From: Streptomyces mirabilis
GTDB lineage: Bacteria > Actinomycetota > Actinomycetes > Streptomycetales > Streptomycetaceae
Length of the DNA stretch: 64,000 nt
Direction: 5' to 3'
Assembly: GCF_039503195.1 (NCBI RefSeq)
Contig: NZ_JBCJKP010000001.1
Location: forward strand, 8,556,001 to 8,620,000
Below, piece after piece: positions 16,043-25,900 of this stretch. The position numbers were made by a program, and so were the translations under genes. The notes under the pieces were generated by a model. It saw only the letters and a program-made list of their open reading frames with translations, was not told where the DNA came from and did no database searches. Numbering within the stretch: position 1 is the stretch's first letter; every line of letters begins with the position of its first letter.

Positions 16043-18589
16043 TCAGCCCCGCCGCGCCAGATCCAGCGCCGCCACCCCCACGAACCAGTCCAGCACCTCG
16101 CAGAACTCGTCACTGTGCTCCGCGAGGACACTCACCGGGAACGAAGGACGCAGCTCCAGCTTTGCCTCCGGCAGCTCGATGCCGTCGATCTTGTTGAGCC
16201 GGTGCAGCAGCTCGCGGCGCTGCTCGGTGTCGTCGAAGGGGCTGCGGTCCTTGAGGTACTGGAAGACGACCTCGACCGTCCCGCTCACCGGATAGATCGC
16301 GACCGGCCACATCAGGTGGGGCAGTTGGCTCGTCCCGGCGTCGAGCATGGGGAAGCAGCTGGTCTCCTCGTACTGCCCGTAGTTGAGGTAACCGCCTTGT
16401 CCACGCCAGAAGTCGAGGGCCGACTGAACCCCCGAGGATGCTTCCGGGTAGTGCTCTTGAAGCTGGTTGCGGAACCGCTCGGCCGCTTCAGGATTCTCAC
16501 TGTCGGGCAGCGGGTCGCGCGAGACCGGTGGGGACACGTCCTTGCCCAGCAGCGTGGCCAGTTCCGCGGCCGTGAGGCGTTGCGAACGATGAGCCCTGCC
16601 GGAGGGATCGAACCTCAGCCCCTCGCCCTTCAGCAGCTCGTGCGGCGGCTGCCTGTCGCTGCCCTCCTCCCAGCGGAAGGCACCAGAGACCTTGCCCTCG
16701 GAGGTGAGCACGCGATACGCGCCGATCACAGTCGGGTTGGAGCCCAGATATGCGCCGACGGGTACAGGATGGCTGCCGATGAGTTCGGCGACATCGCCGT
16801 ACGTTGTCCACGTGCCGCTCGGCATCGCGACCAGGGCTGCCCGCAACTCCGCCCAGCCGGGCCACTCCTCACCCGCGGGCTGCACTCCGCCGATCGGTCC
16901 CGGCCACAACTCCGTCGCGCGCGCGGAGAGTCGGTCGGCGCGGTCCATGATCTCCGCCTTGCCCCAGCGGTCCGAGGAGGCGATCTCCAGATTCATGCGC
17001 AGAGCGCTCGACTCGAGGATCTGCTGCTTGCGTTGGAAGGGATGGTTGGACAACTTGGAATTGTCGCCGGTCAGTGTCAAGTTGCCGAGCGTGTGTACGA
17101 GCAGGTCGTGCAGCTCCTGCGGCGACTGGTTCTCCTCAGTCTCGTCGGCGAGAAGGTCGAACCAGGCCTGAGCCGGGCGCTGGGGGAGGACGTGCTCCAC
17201 GCTGAGGGACGCCTTGTCGAAGTCGACGGGCTCGGTGGAGCGGTAGCTCTCTTCGAGACGACGCAGAATGTAGCCGCGCTGTGTGGGGCGGCCGCTCCAG
17301 TAGAAGGGCTTGCTGCGGATCGCCTGGCGCAGCTCCTCGTCGCTCGGCCACCGACGACGTCGGCCCGAAAGGAATCGCCGCACGGCTTCGGCTGCCGGTC
17401 GGTCGGTCTCCAGCTCCTTCGGGGCTTCCATGAAGATTCGGTTGAGATTGGTCGTCGGTGTCTGGCAGATGAGGCGCCTCACCAGATACGACTCGACATA
17501 GAGCAGGGCTTCCGCCGCGTCTTCGGGAGTCGTGCTGCCCGCCTCGACGAGGTCCAGCAGATGGAGTGCCAGAGGGTAGTGGGTCTGACCGCCCCAGGCC
17601 GCGAGGCGTTCCAACACCGTACGGAGAGCTGCTGAGGGCTCGCGGGCGGGTTCGACGATCCGGAGGAACCGTCGCCCGCGCTCGGCGAGTTGGGCGACCT
17701 CCCGCTGGAGGGCATCCTCGTCGCCCGTAAGCGGTTGGAGCCGTTTCTGCTGTTCCCGATAGATCTCGCTCTGCTTCGTCTTGTGGTGGCCGCGCACGAC
17801 CAGGTCCAGCCAGACGAGGAGTTCGAGATTCTTCGGTCCGAGGGTCTGCTGCATGGGCAACCACAGTTCTTGGTAGACCCGCTCACCGCGCTTGGGAAGG
17901 AGCATGAACACGTAGTTGCGCAGCAGGTCACTCTGACTGAGCCCGACACCCGTGTTGTTGATCGATTCGAAGATGCGGTACACGTTGTCGCCCGGCTCGG
18001 CGGTGATCTCCACGATCGAGAGCAGGTCCTTGAGGACGGTCTCGACGGTCTCCACCCATCGCTGTGCATCCGTTTCCTGTCCCTCGGCGAGTGCACCGCG
18101 GAAGAAGCGGTAGGCCGCGCCGATGTTGTCGCCCCCGCCGGCCTCGGCCCGGGACTGGACACACGCGGTGTACGCCTCTCGGTCGGCCTGGGTGGGTAGC
18201 AACCGGTAGTGATCGAAACCCTCGTGGAACTCGTTGACAAGAACCTGCCGGTGCACCCTGTCGGCGGCTCGCGAGTCACCGCTCTCCTTGAGGTGATCAC
18301 GCAGGGCATTGAAGGCCAGCATCAGTGTGGTCAGGCGTTGTTGACCGTCCACGACCAGCCATCTCTGTACGCCGCCGGCTTGAATCTGGCCCGGAGCCAG
18401 TACCACTGAGCCGAGGAAGTGGGGCGCCGTGGATTCTCCGGACAGGTGCTGATCGACGAGCTCGCCGACGTCCTCCCAGAGGCGCTTCAGCTGTTCCCGG
18501 CCCCAGCTGTACGTCCGCTGATAGAGGGGTACTTGGAACTGCTTGTCCCCCTGGACGAGCTTGAGGAAGGTGATCTCCTGAGCGCGCAT
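16043..18589 (-). CDS. GmrSD-type (DUF262/DUF1524) restriction enzyme fused to an alkyltransferase-like domain
   Basis: An 848-residue protein; ATG 18,589 is preceded by AAAGGAAG. The N-terminal DUF262 (ParB-like, GmrS) domain shows FQVPLYQRTYSW (~20-30) and VVDGQQRLTTLM (~80-91). DUF1524 (GmrD, HNH-like) follows at ~400-560 with LSVEHVLPQ (His ~466) and HTLGNLTLTGDNSKLSN. GmrSD enzymes cut phage DNA with modified, often glucosylated, cytosines. The unusual part is ~580-670: MPSGTWTTYGDVAELIG, then VGAYLGSNP and AYRVLTSEGKVSG. This reads like the DNA-binding fold of O6-alkylguanine alkyltransferase-like proteins, with no PCHR active-site cysteine. About 170 further residues (FWRGQGGYLNYGQYEE, LMWPVAIYP) are not assigned. 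Motif copy 3 lies 83 bp upstream. Confidence 0.88.
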   Translation of the reverse strand: MRAQEITFLKLVQGDKQFQVPLYQRTYSWGREQLKRLWEDVGELVDQHLSGESTAPHFLGSVVLAPGQIQAGGVQRWLVVDGQQRLTTLMLAFNALRDHLKESGDSRAADRVHRQVLVNEFHEGFDHYRLLPTQADREAYTACVQSRAEAGGGDNIGAAYRFFRGALAEGQETDAQRWVETVETVLKDLLSIVEITAEPGDNVYRIFESINNTGVGLSQSDLLRNYVFMLLPKRGERVYQELWLPMQQTLGPKNLELLVWLDLVVRGHHKTKQSEIYREQQKRLQPLTGDEDALQREVAQLAERGRRFLRIVEPAREPSAALRTVLERLAAWGGQTHYPLALHLLDLVEAGSTTPEDAAEALLYVESYLVRRLICQTPTTNLNRIFMEAPKELETDRPAAEAVRRFLSGRRRRWPSDEELRQAIRSKPFYWSGRPTQRGYILRRLEESYRSTEPVDFDKASLSVEHVLPQRPAQAWFDLLADETEENQSPQELHDLLVHTLGNLTLTGDNSKLSNHPFQRKQQILESSALRMNLEIASSDRWGKAEIMDRADRLSARATELWPGPIGGVQPAGEEWPGWAELRAALVAMPSGTWTTYGDVAELIGSHPVPVGAYLGSNPTVIGAYRVLTSEGKVSGAFRWEEGSDRQPPHELLKGEGLRFDPSGRAHRSQRLTAAELATLLGKDVSPPVSRDPLPDSENPEAAERFRNQLQEHYPEASSGVQSALDFWRGQGGYLNYGQYEETSCFPMLDAGTSQLPHLMWPVAIYPVSGTVEVVFQYLKDRSPFDDTEQRRELLHRLNKIDGIELPEAKLELRPSFPVSVLAEHSDEFCEVLDWFVGVAALDLARRG

Positions 18590-18671
18590 GCGCTTCCTTT
18601 CCCTGTCGGGTGCACAGGTCTGGCCCATGTCCGACGGTGCGTGCTGGGGGACAGCGGTTACCTGAATCTAG

Positions 18672-18689
18672 CGTGAACTCAGTCAACGA
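18672..18689 (+). promoter_or_regulatory. Island motif, copy 3
   Basis: CGTGAACTCAGTCAACGA, 83 bp upstream of the GmrSD-type gene. Read in the gene's direction it contains TTGACT, a -35-like hexamer, at the same place as in copies 4 and 5. Confidence 0.65.
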
Positions 18690-18776
18690 TGGCAGGATTC
18701 CGGCATCCTGAGAAAGCCAATGCGGTCAGGCCTGGCCTGGCCTGGCCTCCTGCTCTGCGGGTCGCGAGGTCGCCCG

Positions 18777-19616
18777 TTATGCGTTCCTGTCCCCAAGTGC
18801 GGTGACCGACTGGTGGGAAATCCTGGGCATCGTCTCGTTGGGGGACCGGCGTAGAAGCTTGATCGTGCGGCCCTCGACCCAGGCGTTCCATGACTTGAGG
18901 TAGTAGAGCAGGTGCTCGCGTGAGTCGTCGCGGCGGCGGTGGGTCCTGCCCGAGGCCAGGCTGAGCATGGTGTTCCGCAGGGTGAGGCGAGGATCGCCCG
19001 ATTCCAGTCGGGCGCCGGTGATGACTCCGTCCTTCCAGGAGGACTGGTCGATGTCGGGCCGGGCCTCTGTGGTGACATACCAGCCGATGGTCGCCGCCGT
19101 GACAGTGATACGGCATGCGCGGTTGAGTGTGATGCCGTGAAAGAGGGCGTCGCGAATGCCGGGGTGCTTCTCCAGGATGACCAGGAGCTGATCGTTGCTG
19201 GTGATGGATGAGCTCCCGCTCCATGCGGAGTTCGGTGCGTGCAGGTACAGGTGGAGCCCGCGCAGGGCTGCAGCCAGATGCGTTGCGTTGGCCTCGCCCG
19301 CGAGTGCGAGGGCGTCCCGGCCGGTGCGCTTGCGACCCGTGTCCATCACGGTGAAGGCGGTGCGGGGCACGCCGTGTGTGACGGTCAGCGGCACTGTGAG
19401 CCCGGCTCTGACGATCGCCGCCAGCCGGTGCTGACCGTCGATGAGTAGATCGTCCTCGTCGAACGCGATGCCCTGGTGCGTCAACTGCCATTCTCCGCGC
19501 TCGATCTGGTCGGCCAGTTGCTGCACGGTGTTCTTGCTGAGGGGGCGATTGTTGATGTTTCGAGTGAGCCAATTCGCAGCCAACTCGGGCGAGACGTGCA
19601 GCACTTCCATACGCAT
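18777..19616 (-). CDS. ParB-like / DGQHR-motif protein
   Basis: The predicted protein has 279 residues from ATG 19,616 (AGGGAAAGG upstream). Residues ~1-95 form a ParB/Srx-like N-terminal fold: MRMEVLHVSPELAANWL, NRPLSKNTVQQLADQI, GEWQLTHQGIAF and IDGQHRLAAIVRAG. The rest is mostly helical, without a recognised catalytic motif; TVMDTGRKRTGRDALALAG follows the ParB-like part as in phage and plasmid proteins of this kind. DGQHR proteins occur in phages, in islands and beside DNA-modification systems, and the fold can bind nucleotides. It is transcribed toward the GmrSD-type gene, whose DUF262 domain has the same ancestral motif. The two are not an operon in the strict sense, because the GmrSD gene has its own motif copy in the gap. 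Motif copy 4 is 66 bp upstream. Confidence 0.7.
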   Translation of the reverse strand: MRMEVLHVSPELAANWLTRNINNRPLSKNTVQQLADQIERGEWQLTHQGIAFDEDDLLIDGQHRLAAIVRAGLTVPLTVTHGVPRTAFTVMDTGRKRTGRDALALAGEANATHLAAALRGLHLYLHAPNSAWSGSSSITSNDQLLVILEKHPGIRDALFHGITLNRACRITVTAATIGWYVTTEARPDIDQSSWKDGVITGARLESGDPRLTLRNTMLSLASGRTHRRRDDSREHLLYYLKSWNAWVEGRTIKLLRRSPNETMPRISHQSVTALGDRNA

Positions 19617-19681
19617 GGCGCGTGTGCCTTTCCCTGGGTGTGGGTCGAACTGGTGACGCAAGAGTCATCTTGCAGTGATGA

Positions 19682-19699
19682 TGTGAACTCAGTCAATGG
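19682..19699 (+). promoter_or_regulatory. Island motif, copy 4
   Basis: TGTGAACTCAGTCAATGG, 66 bp upstream of the DGQHR gene on the minus strand. In that direction it reads ATTGACTGAGTTCACA, with a TTGACT hexamer. Copy 6, in reverse orientation, lies 170 bp away and serves the opposite gene. Confidence 0.7.
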
Positions 19700-19868
19700 A
19701 AATCTAGCCTTGGCGGTGCGTTCCTCTGAGGGGTGCGTGAGTTCCGCCCTGTCGGAACAAGGCTCGATGGCGCCTCCCGTCTGACGTCTTCTCGGCGCTG
19801 CGGCGACGGGATGCGCCTGTGGGACTCCGTAACGGGGTTGCCCGGGCGGCGCTCCTGGTACCCTCGGT

Positions 19869-19886
19869 CCGTGTGCTCAGTTCACA
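19869..19886 (-). promoter_or_regulatory. Island motif, copy 6 (reverse orientation)
   Basis: On the minus strand this reads TGTGAACTGAGCACACGG. It lies 78-108 bp before the candidate starts of the large helicase gene, so relative to its gene it has the same direction as copies 3, 4 and 5. The flip in step with gene direction argues that it is functional. Confidence 0.65.
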
Positions 19887-19993
19887 CTCGAGATGGCGCG
19901 CCGGGGGGCGCGTTGCGTTCGTATCTCGGGTGGCCGGGGCGGGATTTCACAAGGCGGGTCACCATGTGGCCCTCAGGAGCAGTGGGGTGGCGC

Positions 19994-22900
19994 GTGAGCC
20001 AGGGTAAGAGTGGGCTGAGCGACGGTATGCGGCAGGTCGGCTCCGTCTACCAGTATGACGATGGTCTGTACGTTCGAGTCGACGACGTCGTGTCGTATGA
20101 GCTCGTCGACCCTGATGACTCCTACGGGTACCGGCAGGGCGACGATGTGGTCCGGTGCACCCTGCATCTGAGCAATGGCACCGGACAACCGATCGACGTC
20201 GACGGAATCAGCCTGCTCGTCCGAAGCGGGCCGTACGGCAAGACGGGCCGTCAGGTACAGGATTACAAGACCGAAGTACTCGACGACGAACTCGAAGGTA
20301 CGTTGCGCAAGGGCCGCAGGATCTCGGCCACCTGGGCCTACAGCATTCCCGCCGGCACTGCCGCGGAGCTGGACATCGAGGTGCGGTTCCCGAGTGGACA
20401 CGACCGCGAGAGCGTCACCTTCACCACGGCGTTGCCGCCGGTTCATGTCGTCACTCCCGCGGCGGCCGGGCGAGCCACGCCGACGCCGCTCCCCGACCAA
20501 GCGGCGCTGTTCGGCGAACAGCAGCAGTCTCTCTTTGCGGACGCGGAACCGGATTCCGCGAGGGACGACCACGTTGCCGGCGGGCATGACCCCCGGGTTC
20601 CGGCCCGGGCAGTGCTCGGGGGTGTGCCGTCACAGCCAACCGGTCCTGGACGGCAGGCCCTGCCCACCAGCGCGGCGGAGTTGTCCGCCGACGAGACCGA
20701 CGCCGCGCGAGTCCGTCAGATCTTTCGTTTCCTCGCCGAGGCAGAGGAATCGAAGGCCCGCCCTGTCCGCACGCTCGACGGCGCGGCCGGCACCGTGTGG
20801 TTCGAGGAGCTGCCCGACGAGCCTGGCGTCGAGATGATGCTCGACGGGGTGCTCGCGACAGACGACCCGGCCTGGCTGACCGTAGTGCGCCCTGAGCGAG
20901 AGGATGCTCCTCACCCCAAGACGCTGCTCGCGCCGTGGGTGGACGAGACGCGCATCCGGGACTTCAAGCAGACCCGCGCTCCGCATCTGCGTCGGCGGAT
21001 CGAGCCGGAGTTCCCGGACTGGTCCCAGGGGATACCGCTCGAAAAGGCCTATCACGAGCTCGACGAACACCCGAAGCGGGAGAAGATCGAGAAGCTGTAC
21101 GCCACCTGGGAACAGGAATGGCTCGCGTGGGCGGAGCGGCGGCGCGCGATCGATCCCCTCGTGAAGCTGTACGACCGGCTTCACAAGATGCACGAGGACG
21201 CCGCCAACCTGGGCGAAGCATACGAACTCGTGCTTGGGCTCGGCCGACTGACCTGGCAGACGTCGAGTGGCCAGCGTGTGGAGCGGCACCTGGTCACCCA
21301 CCGGGCCACCATCCAGCTCGACCCGTCCACCGGCACGCTCACTGCCGCTCCCGACCCGACCGGCGTCGGTCTGGAACTGGAAGAGGGCATGCTCGAAGGG
21401 GCCCAGCATGTCCCGGGGCCCGTGCGGGAGGGAATCGTCCAGGTACTCGAAGACGCCTCCGATGTGACCGATCCCGAACATCTGGAAGCTCTGCACACTG
21501 CCCTGCGCAGCTGGGTCAACGCCGCACACAGCGCCGGAAGCTACCTGCCGACCGTGGAGCGCGCCAAACCGCGGACCCTCGATGTGCCGCAGGTGGGGCT
21601 CACCCCTGCACTCGTCCTGCGTGAACGGAACCGTCGTTCCACGATGGACGCTCTCAAGGCCATCGCCCGCCAGATCGACGGTGGCACCCCTCCCACCGAG
21701 TTGCTCGGCTACATCGCGGGCCGCGACGGGGCGTTGACCGCCGCCGACCTGGCGGCAGCCGAGGACGACGGGACGGAGACCGACACCGGCGAGATGTATT
21801 TCGCGCTCCCCGCCAACGAGGAGCAGCGCACGATCGCCGAACGTCTGCGTGCCAACCGCCTCGTCGTGGTACAGGGGCCGCCTGGCACCGGCAAGACGCA
21901 CACCATCGCCAACCTGGTGACGGACCTGCTTGCGCAGGGCAAGCGTGTCCTCATCACCAGCCATACTCCGCGTGCCCTGCGCGTGCTGCGCGACAAGCTG
22001 CCGGAGTCCATCCGTGACCTGTGCGTGAGCCGCACCGAGGACGGCGCGGCCGCCCAGCGCGAGCTGGAGGCCTCGGTGCAGAAGATCCTCAGCGAGTACG
22101 CCGGCTACGACCAGAAGGCCTCGCAGCGTGAGATCCGTACCCTGCAGACACGACTCGCCGCAGCCCGGTCCGCCCAGCAGACCATGCTGCGCGACCTTGC
22201 CGTGCTGCGTGAGCAGGAGACCCATGGCTTCGAAGTGGAGATCGGCGACTACAGCGGCAGCCTTCAGGAGATTGCAGAACGCCTCACCGCCGAGGCCGAG
22301 AAGTACGAGTGGCTCGGCCAGGTCCCGCAGGAGCAACCCACGCTGAGCGCCGACGACGTTCTTGGCCTCCTCCGGACCACGCGGGCGTTCACCCCGCACC
22401 ACCAGGCCCTGGCGGCCGAGGTCCCGGGCCCCTCCGAACTGCCGAGTCCCGGTGACTTCGAGGAAGCTGTCTCTGTTGCGCGGTCCGCGCAGGAAGCGCA
22501 CGCGGCGGTGCGGCAGGATCCGCTGAGTGAGGAGTACGACACTGCTGTGCGCGGTCTCGCAAAGGCCGAACAGCAGCGGCTCTCGACGGCTCTCGACGCC
22601 TTCACCGCCGCCCGTGCCCGTGCCGCGTCGCTGGCCGCCGCGGCCGGAGAGTGGGCCGTGGCGCTTCTGAAGGAAGTGAACGCGGGGCAGGACTGGCAGG
22701 CTCGCAGCCGACAGGCGGCTGTCACCGAGACTCTCGCGGCGGTCGATGCTTCGCTTTCCGCACTGGGTACCGCGATGGTCAGCGGCCTTGAGCAGTACGA
22801 CCCTGCTGTGGCGCTCGGCCAGGCCACCACCCTGCACGACGGGCTCGGCCAGGGGCAGAAGCTGCGCGGCCCGCTCGGTATCCGCTCGAAACTGGCCAAG

Positions 22901-25900
22901 GCTGCCGGCCCGTTCGTGGAGGCCGTCCGGGTCGACGGGCGGGCCCCGGAAGACGCCGAAACGGCGGCTGTCGTCCTTGCACGCGTGCAGCTCGAACTGC
23001 GCCTGGCTCAGGTCGAATCCGAGTGGGGAAGCCCCACCGGCGCCTGGCAGGGGCACGGTCCGCGACTCGCTCGCCTGCGGCAGCAGGCCGAGGTCCTGGA
23101 GGCGCTTCTCGCAGTTGCCGCCGCCCGCACCGACGTGCTCACCGCCGCCGCGACGTCGCCGGTACTGACCGTCGCCACCTGGCACGACCAGTCCGTCGAG
23201 AACGCAGTACGAGCCCTCCTGCGCGCGGCCACCACACTGCGCGCCGCAGAACAATCGCGCCGGGTCATCGCGGACACCGAGGAACTGCTGCGCGCCTGGA
23301 GCGACCGGCCGGGTGTCTCGCCCGCCGTCACGCGCGCGCTCGACGCCGTGCGCGCCCAGAACCCCGACGGCTACCGAGAGTTCAGCCACGAGATCGCCGA
23401 AGTCCGCGAGGCCGCCCGGCTCCGGGCCGAACAGCACGCGGCACGCAACCGTGTGCAGGAAGCGTTTCCCTCACTCGCCGAGCGGATCACGGACACCCCG
23501 GACGATGGTGTGTGGGACGCACGGCTGCCTCTCCTCGCCGAGTCCTGGGCCTGGTCCGCGTGGCGCGACCGCATGGAGCGGCTCACCGATCCTGAGGCAG
23601 AGCGCTCCCTGCGCAAGCGGCTGACGGAGGCCGATGACGACGCACGCATCATGCTCGCGAGACTCGCCGCCGCCCGTGCCTGGCACCGCTGCCTCGGACT
23701 GCTCACCGGTGACCAGTCGCGAGCGCTCAGTGCGTACCAGCAGGCCGCCCGCCGGATCAAAGGCAAGTACCAGCACCGCTATCGGCGTGACGCACAGGCC
23801 GCACTGCGGAAGGCACAGACAGCGGTGCCGGCCTGGATCATGCCGCTGCACCAGGTCGCGGAGACCGTGCCCATGGACCGCCCCGGCATGTTCGACGTAG
23901 TCATCGTCGATGAAGCCAGCCAGTCCGGCTTGGAGGCCATGCTGCTGAGCTGGCTCGCCGACCGGATGGTCGTCGTCGGCGACAGCAAGCAGGTCAGCCC
24001 CTCCAATGTCGGCCTCAAGCAGGACGAGTACTTCCATCTGAGGGACCGGCTGCTCACCTCACTCGAGCCGGATGTCCGCAGCCTCTTCGGGCCCGAGTCC
24101 AGCTTCTTCGATCTCACGGAGGCGCTTTCCGCGGGCCGCGGCACGTTGATGCTCAAGGAGCACTTCCGGTGCATGCCGGAGATCATCTCCTTCTCCAACG
24201 AGCTTTGCTACAACGGCCGACTGCAGCCGCTGCGGCAGTACGGTGCCGATCGGCTGGCCCCGGTCCGTACCGTGTATGTCGAGGACGGCGAAGCCTTCGG
24301 GAGCAATGCCCGACTGGCCAACACCGCCGAGGCCGAAGCGCTCGTCGACGCGATCGTGCGCTGCTGCGCCGACCCCGCGTACGACGGGAAGACCATGGGT
24401 GTCATCAGCCTCCGTGCCAGCAAGGGGCACTTGGCGGAACTGGAGAACCTGCTCGCCGAACGTCTTGATTACGAGCAGCGTGAGGAACGGCGCATCCGGG
24501 TCGGCGACGCAGAGGACTTCCAGGGCGACGAACGCCACGTCATGTTCATCTCCTGCGTCAACTCGGCCACCACCGCCGCCGGTACAGTGCCGGGAGGCTT
24601 CAACGGCAAGACGTACGAGCAACGGCTCAACGTCGCCGCCTCCCGCGCCCAGGACCAGGTATGGGTCTTCCACAGCGCGCGTACCGAACAGTTCCACGAG
24701 AACGACCTGCGCCGACAGTGGCTCGACCACCTCACACGGCCCGCGGAGGAGGACTCCGTTGCGGTCAACGGCGAAGTGCTCGCGGACGTACGGCACGAAG
24801 CGTTCGACAGCCTCTTCCAGCAGCAGGTGTACCTGGAACTGACCGCGCGCGACTACCGTGTGCGGCCCGGGTACCGGGTCGGCCGGCACTCCATCGATCT
24901 GGTGGTCGAGGGCGGCACACGCAGACTCGCCGTCGCTTGCGACGGCGACGCCTTCGCGGAGGGCGAGGACGCATCGACTGCGGCCGCCAGACAGCGTGAT
25001 CTGGAGCGCGTCGACTGGACCTTCGTCCGCATCCGCGGAAGCCGATTCCACCTCGACCGCGAACAGGCGCTCGCGCCGCTCTGGGCTGAGCTTGAACGGC
25101 TGGGAATCGAGCCGGTCCGTGAAGAGACGGAGGAGCTGACCCCTCCGTCCCAGGATGCGCAGACCGAGGCCTCGCCGGTCGGCGATCCGCCTGGGGACAA
25201 CCGAGGGAGCGAGATCCGGGCGTACGAGGTCGCGGAGGGCATCAGCCCGCGGGCTGATGCCCAGGCGGCTGCGGTCGTGTCGACCCGGTCGGAGGATTCA
25301 ATCTTCGAGCCCAGGGATCCGCGTGAATCCGCGCCGGCTCCTGCACGGGAGGCGGCGCCCTCCGCGGCGGCTCCGGTAGAGGGGAGAGCCCGGACCTCGG
25401 CGCCCGTGCGGACATCGGCACCGGCAGCCGGCCCCGCCTCACGGCCCGTGGCATCCATGCCGCCGCAGCGAGGACAGGCGCCACTCCGAGCCGCACAGAG
25501 TTCTCTCCCCGTTCAGGAGATTCCCGCCGCTGCCTTTCAGCGGCTGGTCCGTGAGATGCAGGAGCTGCAGGCCGCTGTGGATGCTCCGGACGAGACTCCC
25601 GACGGCATGGACGCGGCCAACCTCGTCTTCCTCAGGAAGACGCAGGCCGATCAGCGTGATCGTCGTACGAAGCGTCTTGGTTTCCTGCGGACATTCCTCG
25701 ACGCCGTCCGTGTCGGGCGGGAGTCGGACATCCCGAAGGTGGTGATTCCTGGTGCGCTGCTCGTCCTCGAGTTCGACGGGCAGGTCGATGGCGACACCCT
25801 GTACACAGTCGCGGAACTGTCCACGGACGAGGCGGACATCGTTTCACCGTCGTCTCCGTTGGGCCACGCGCTGATGTGGCAGCCGCCGGGACGTGAAATC

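Noticed and set aside
18728..18750. Short tandem repeat (CCTGG units)
   Set aside because: Only three to four imperfect units in a GC-rich gap; no sign of a CRISPR or satellite array.
20630..23437. A 935-codon open frame on the minus strand
   Set aside because: Antisense to the giant helicase and not protein-like.
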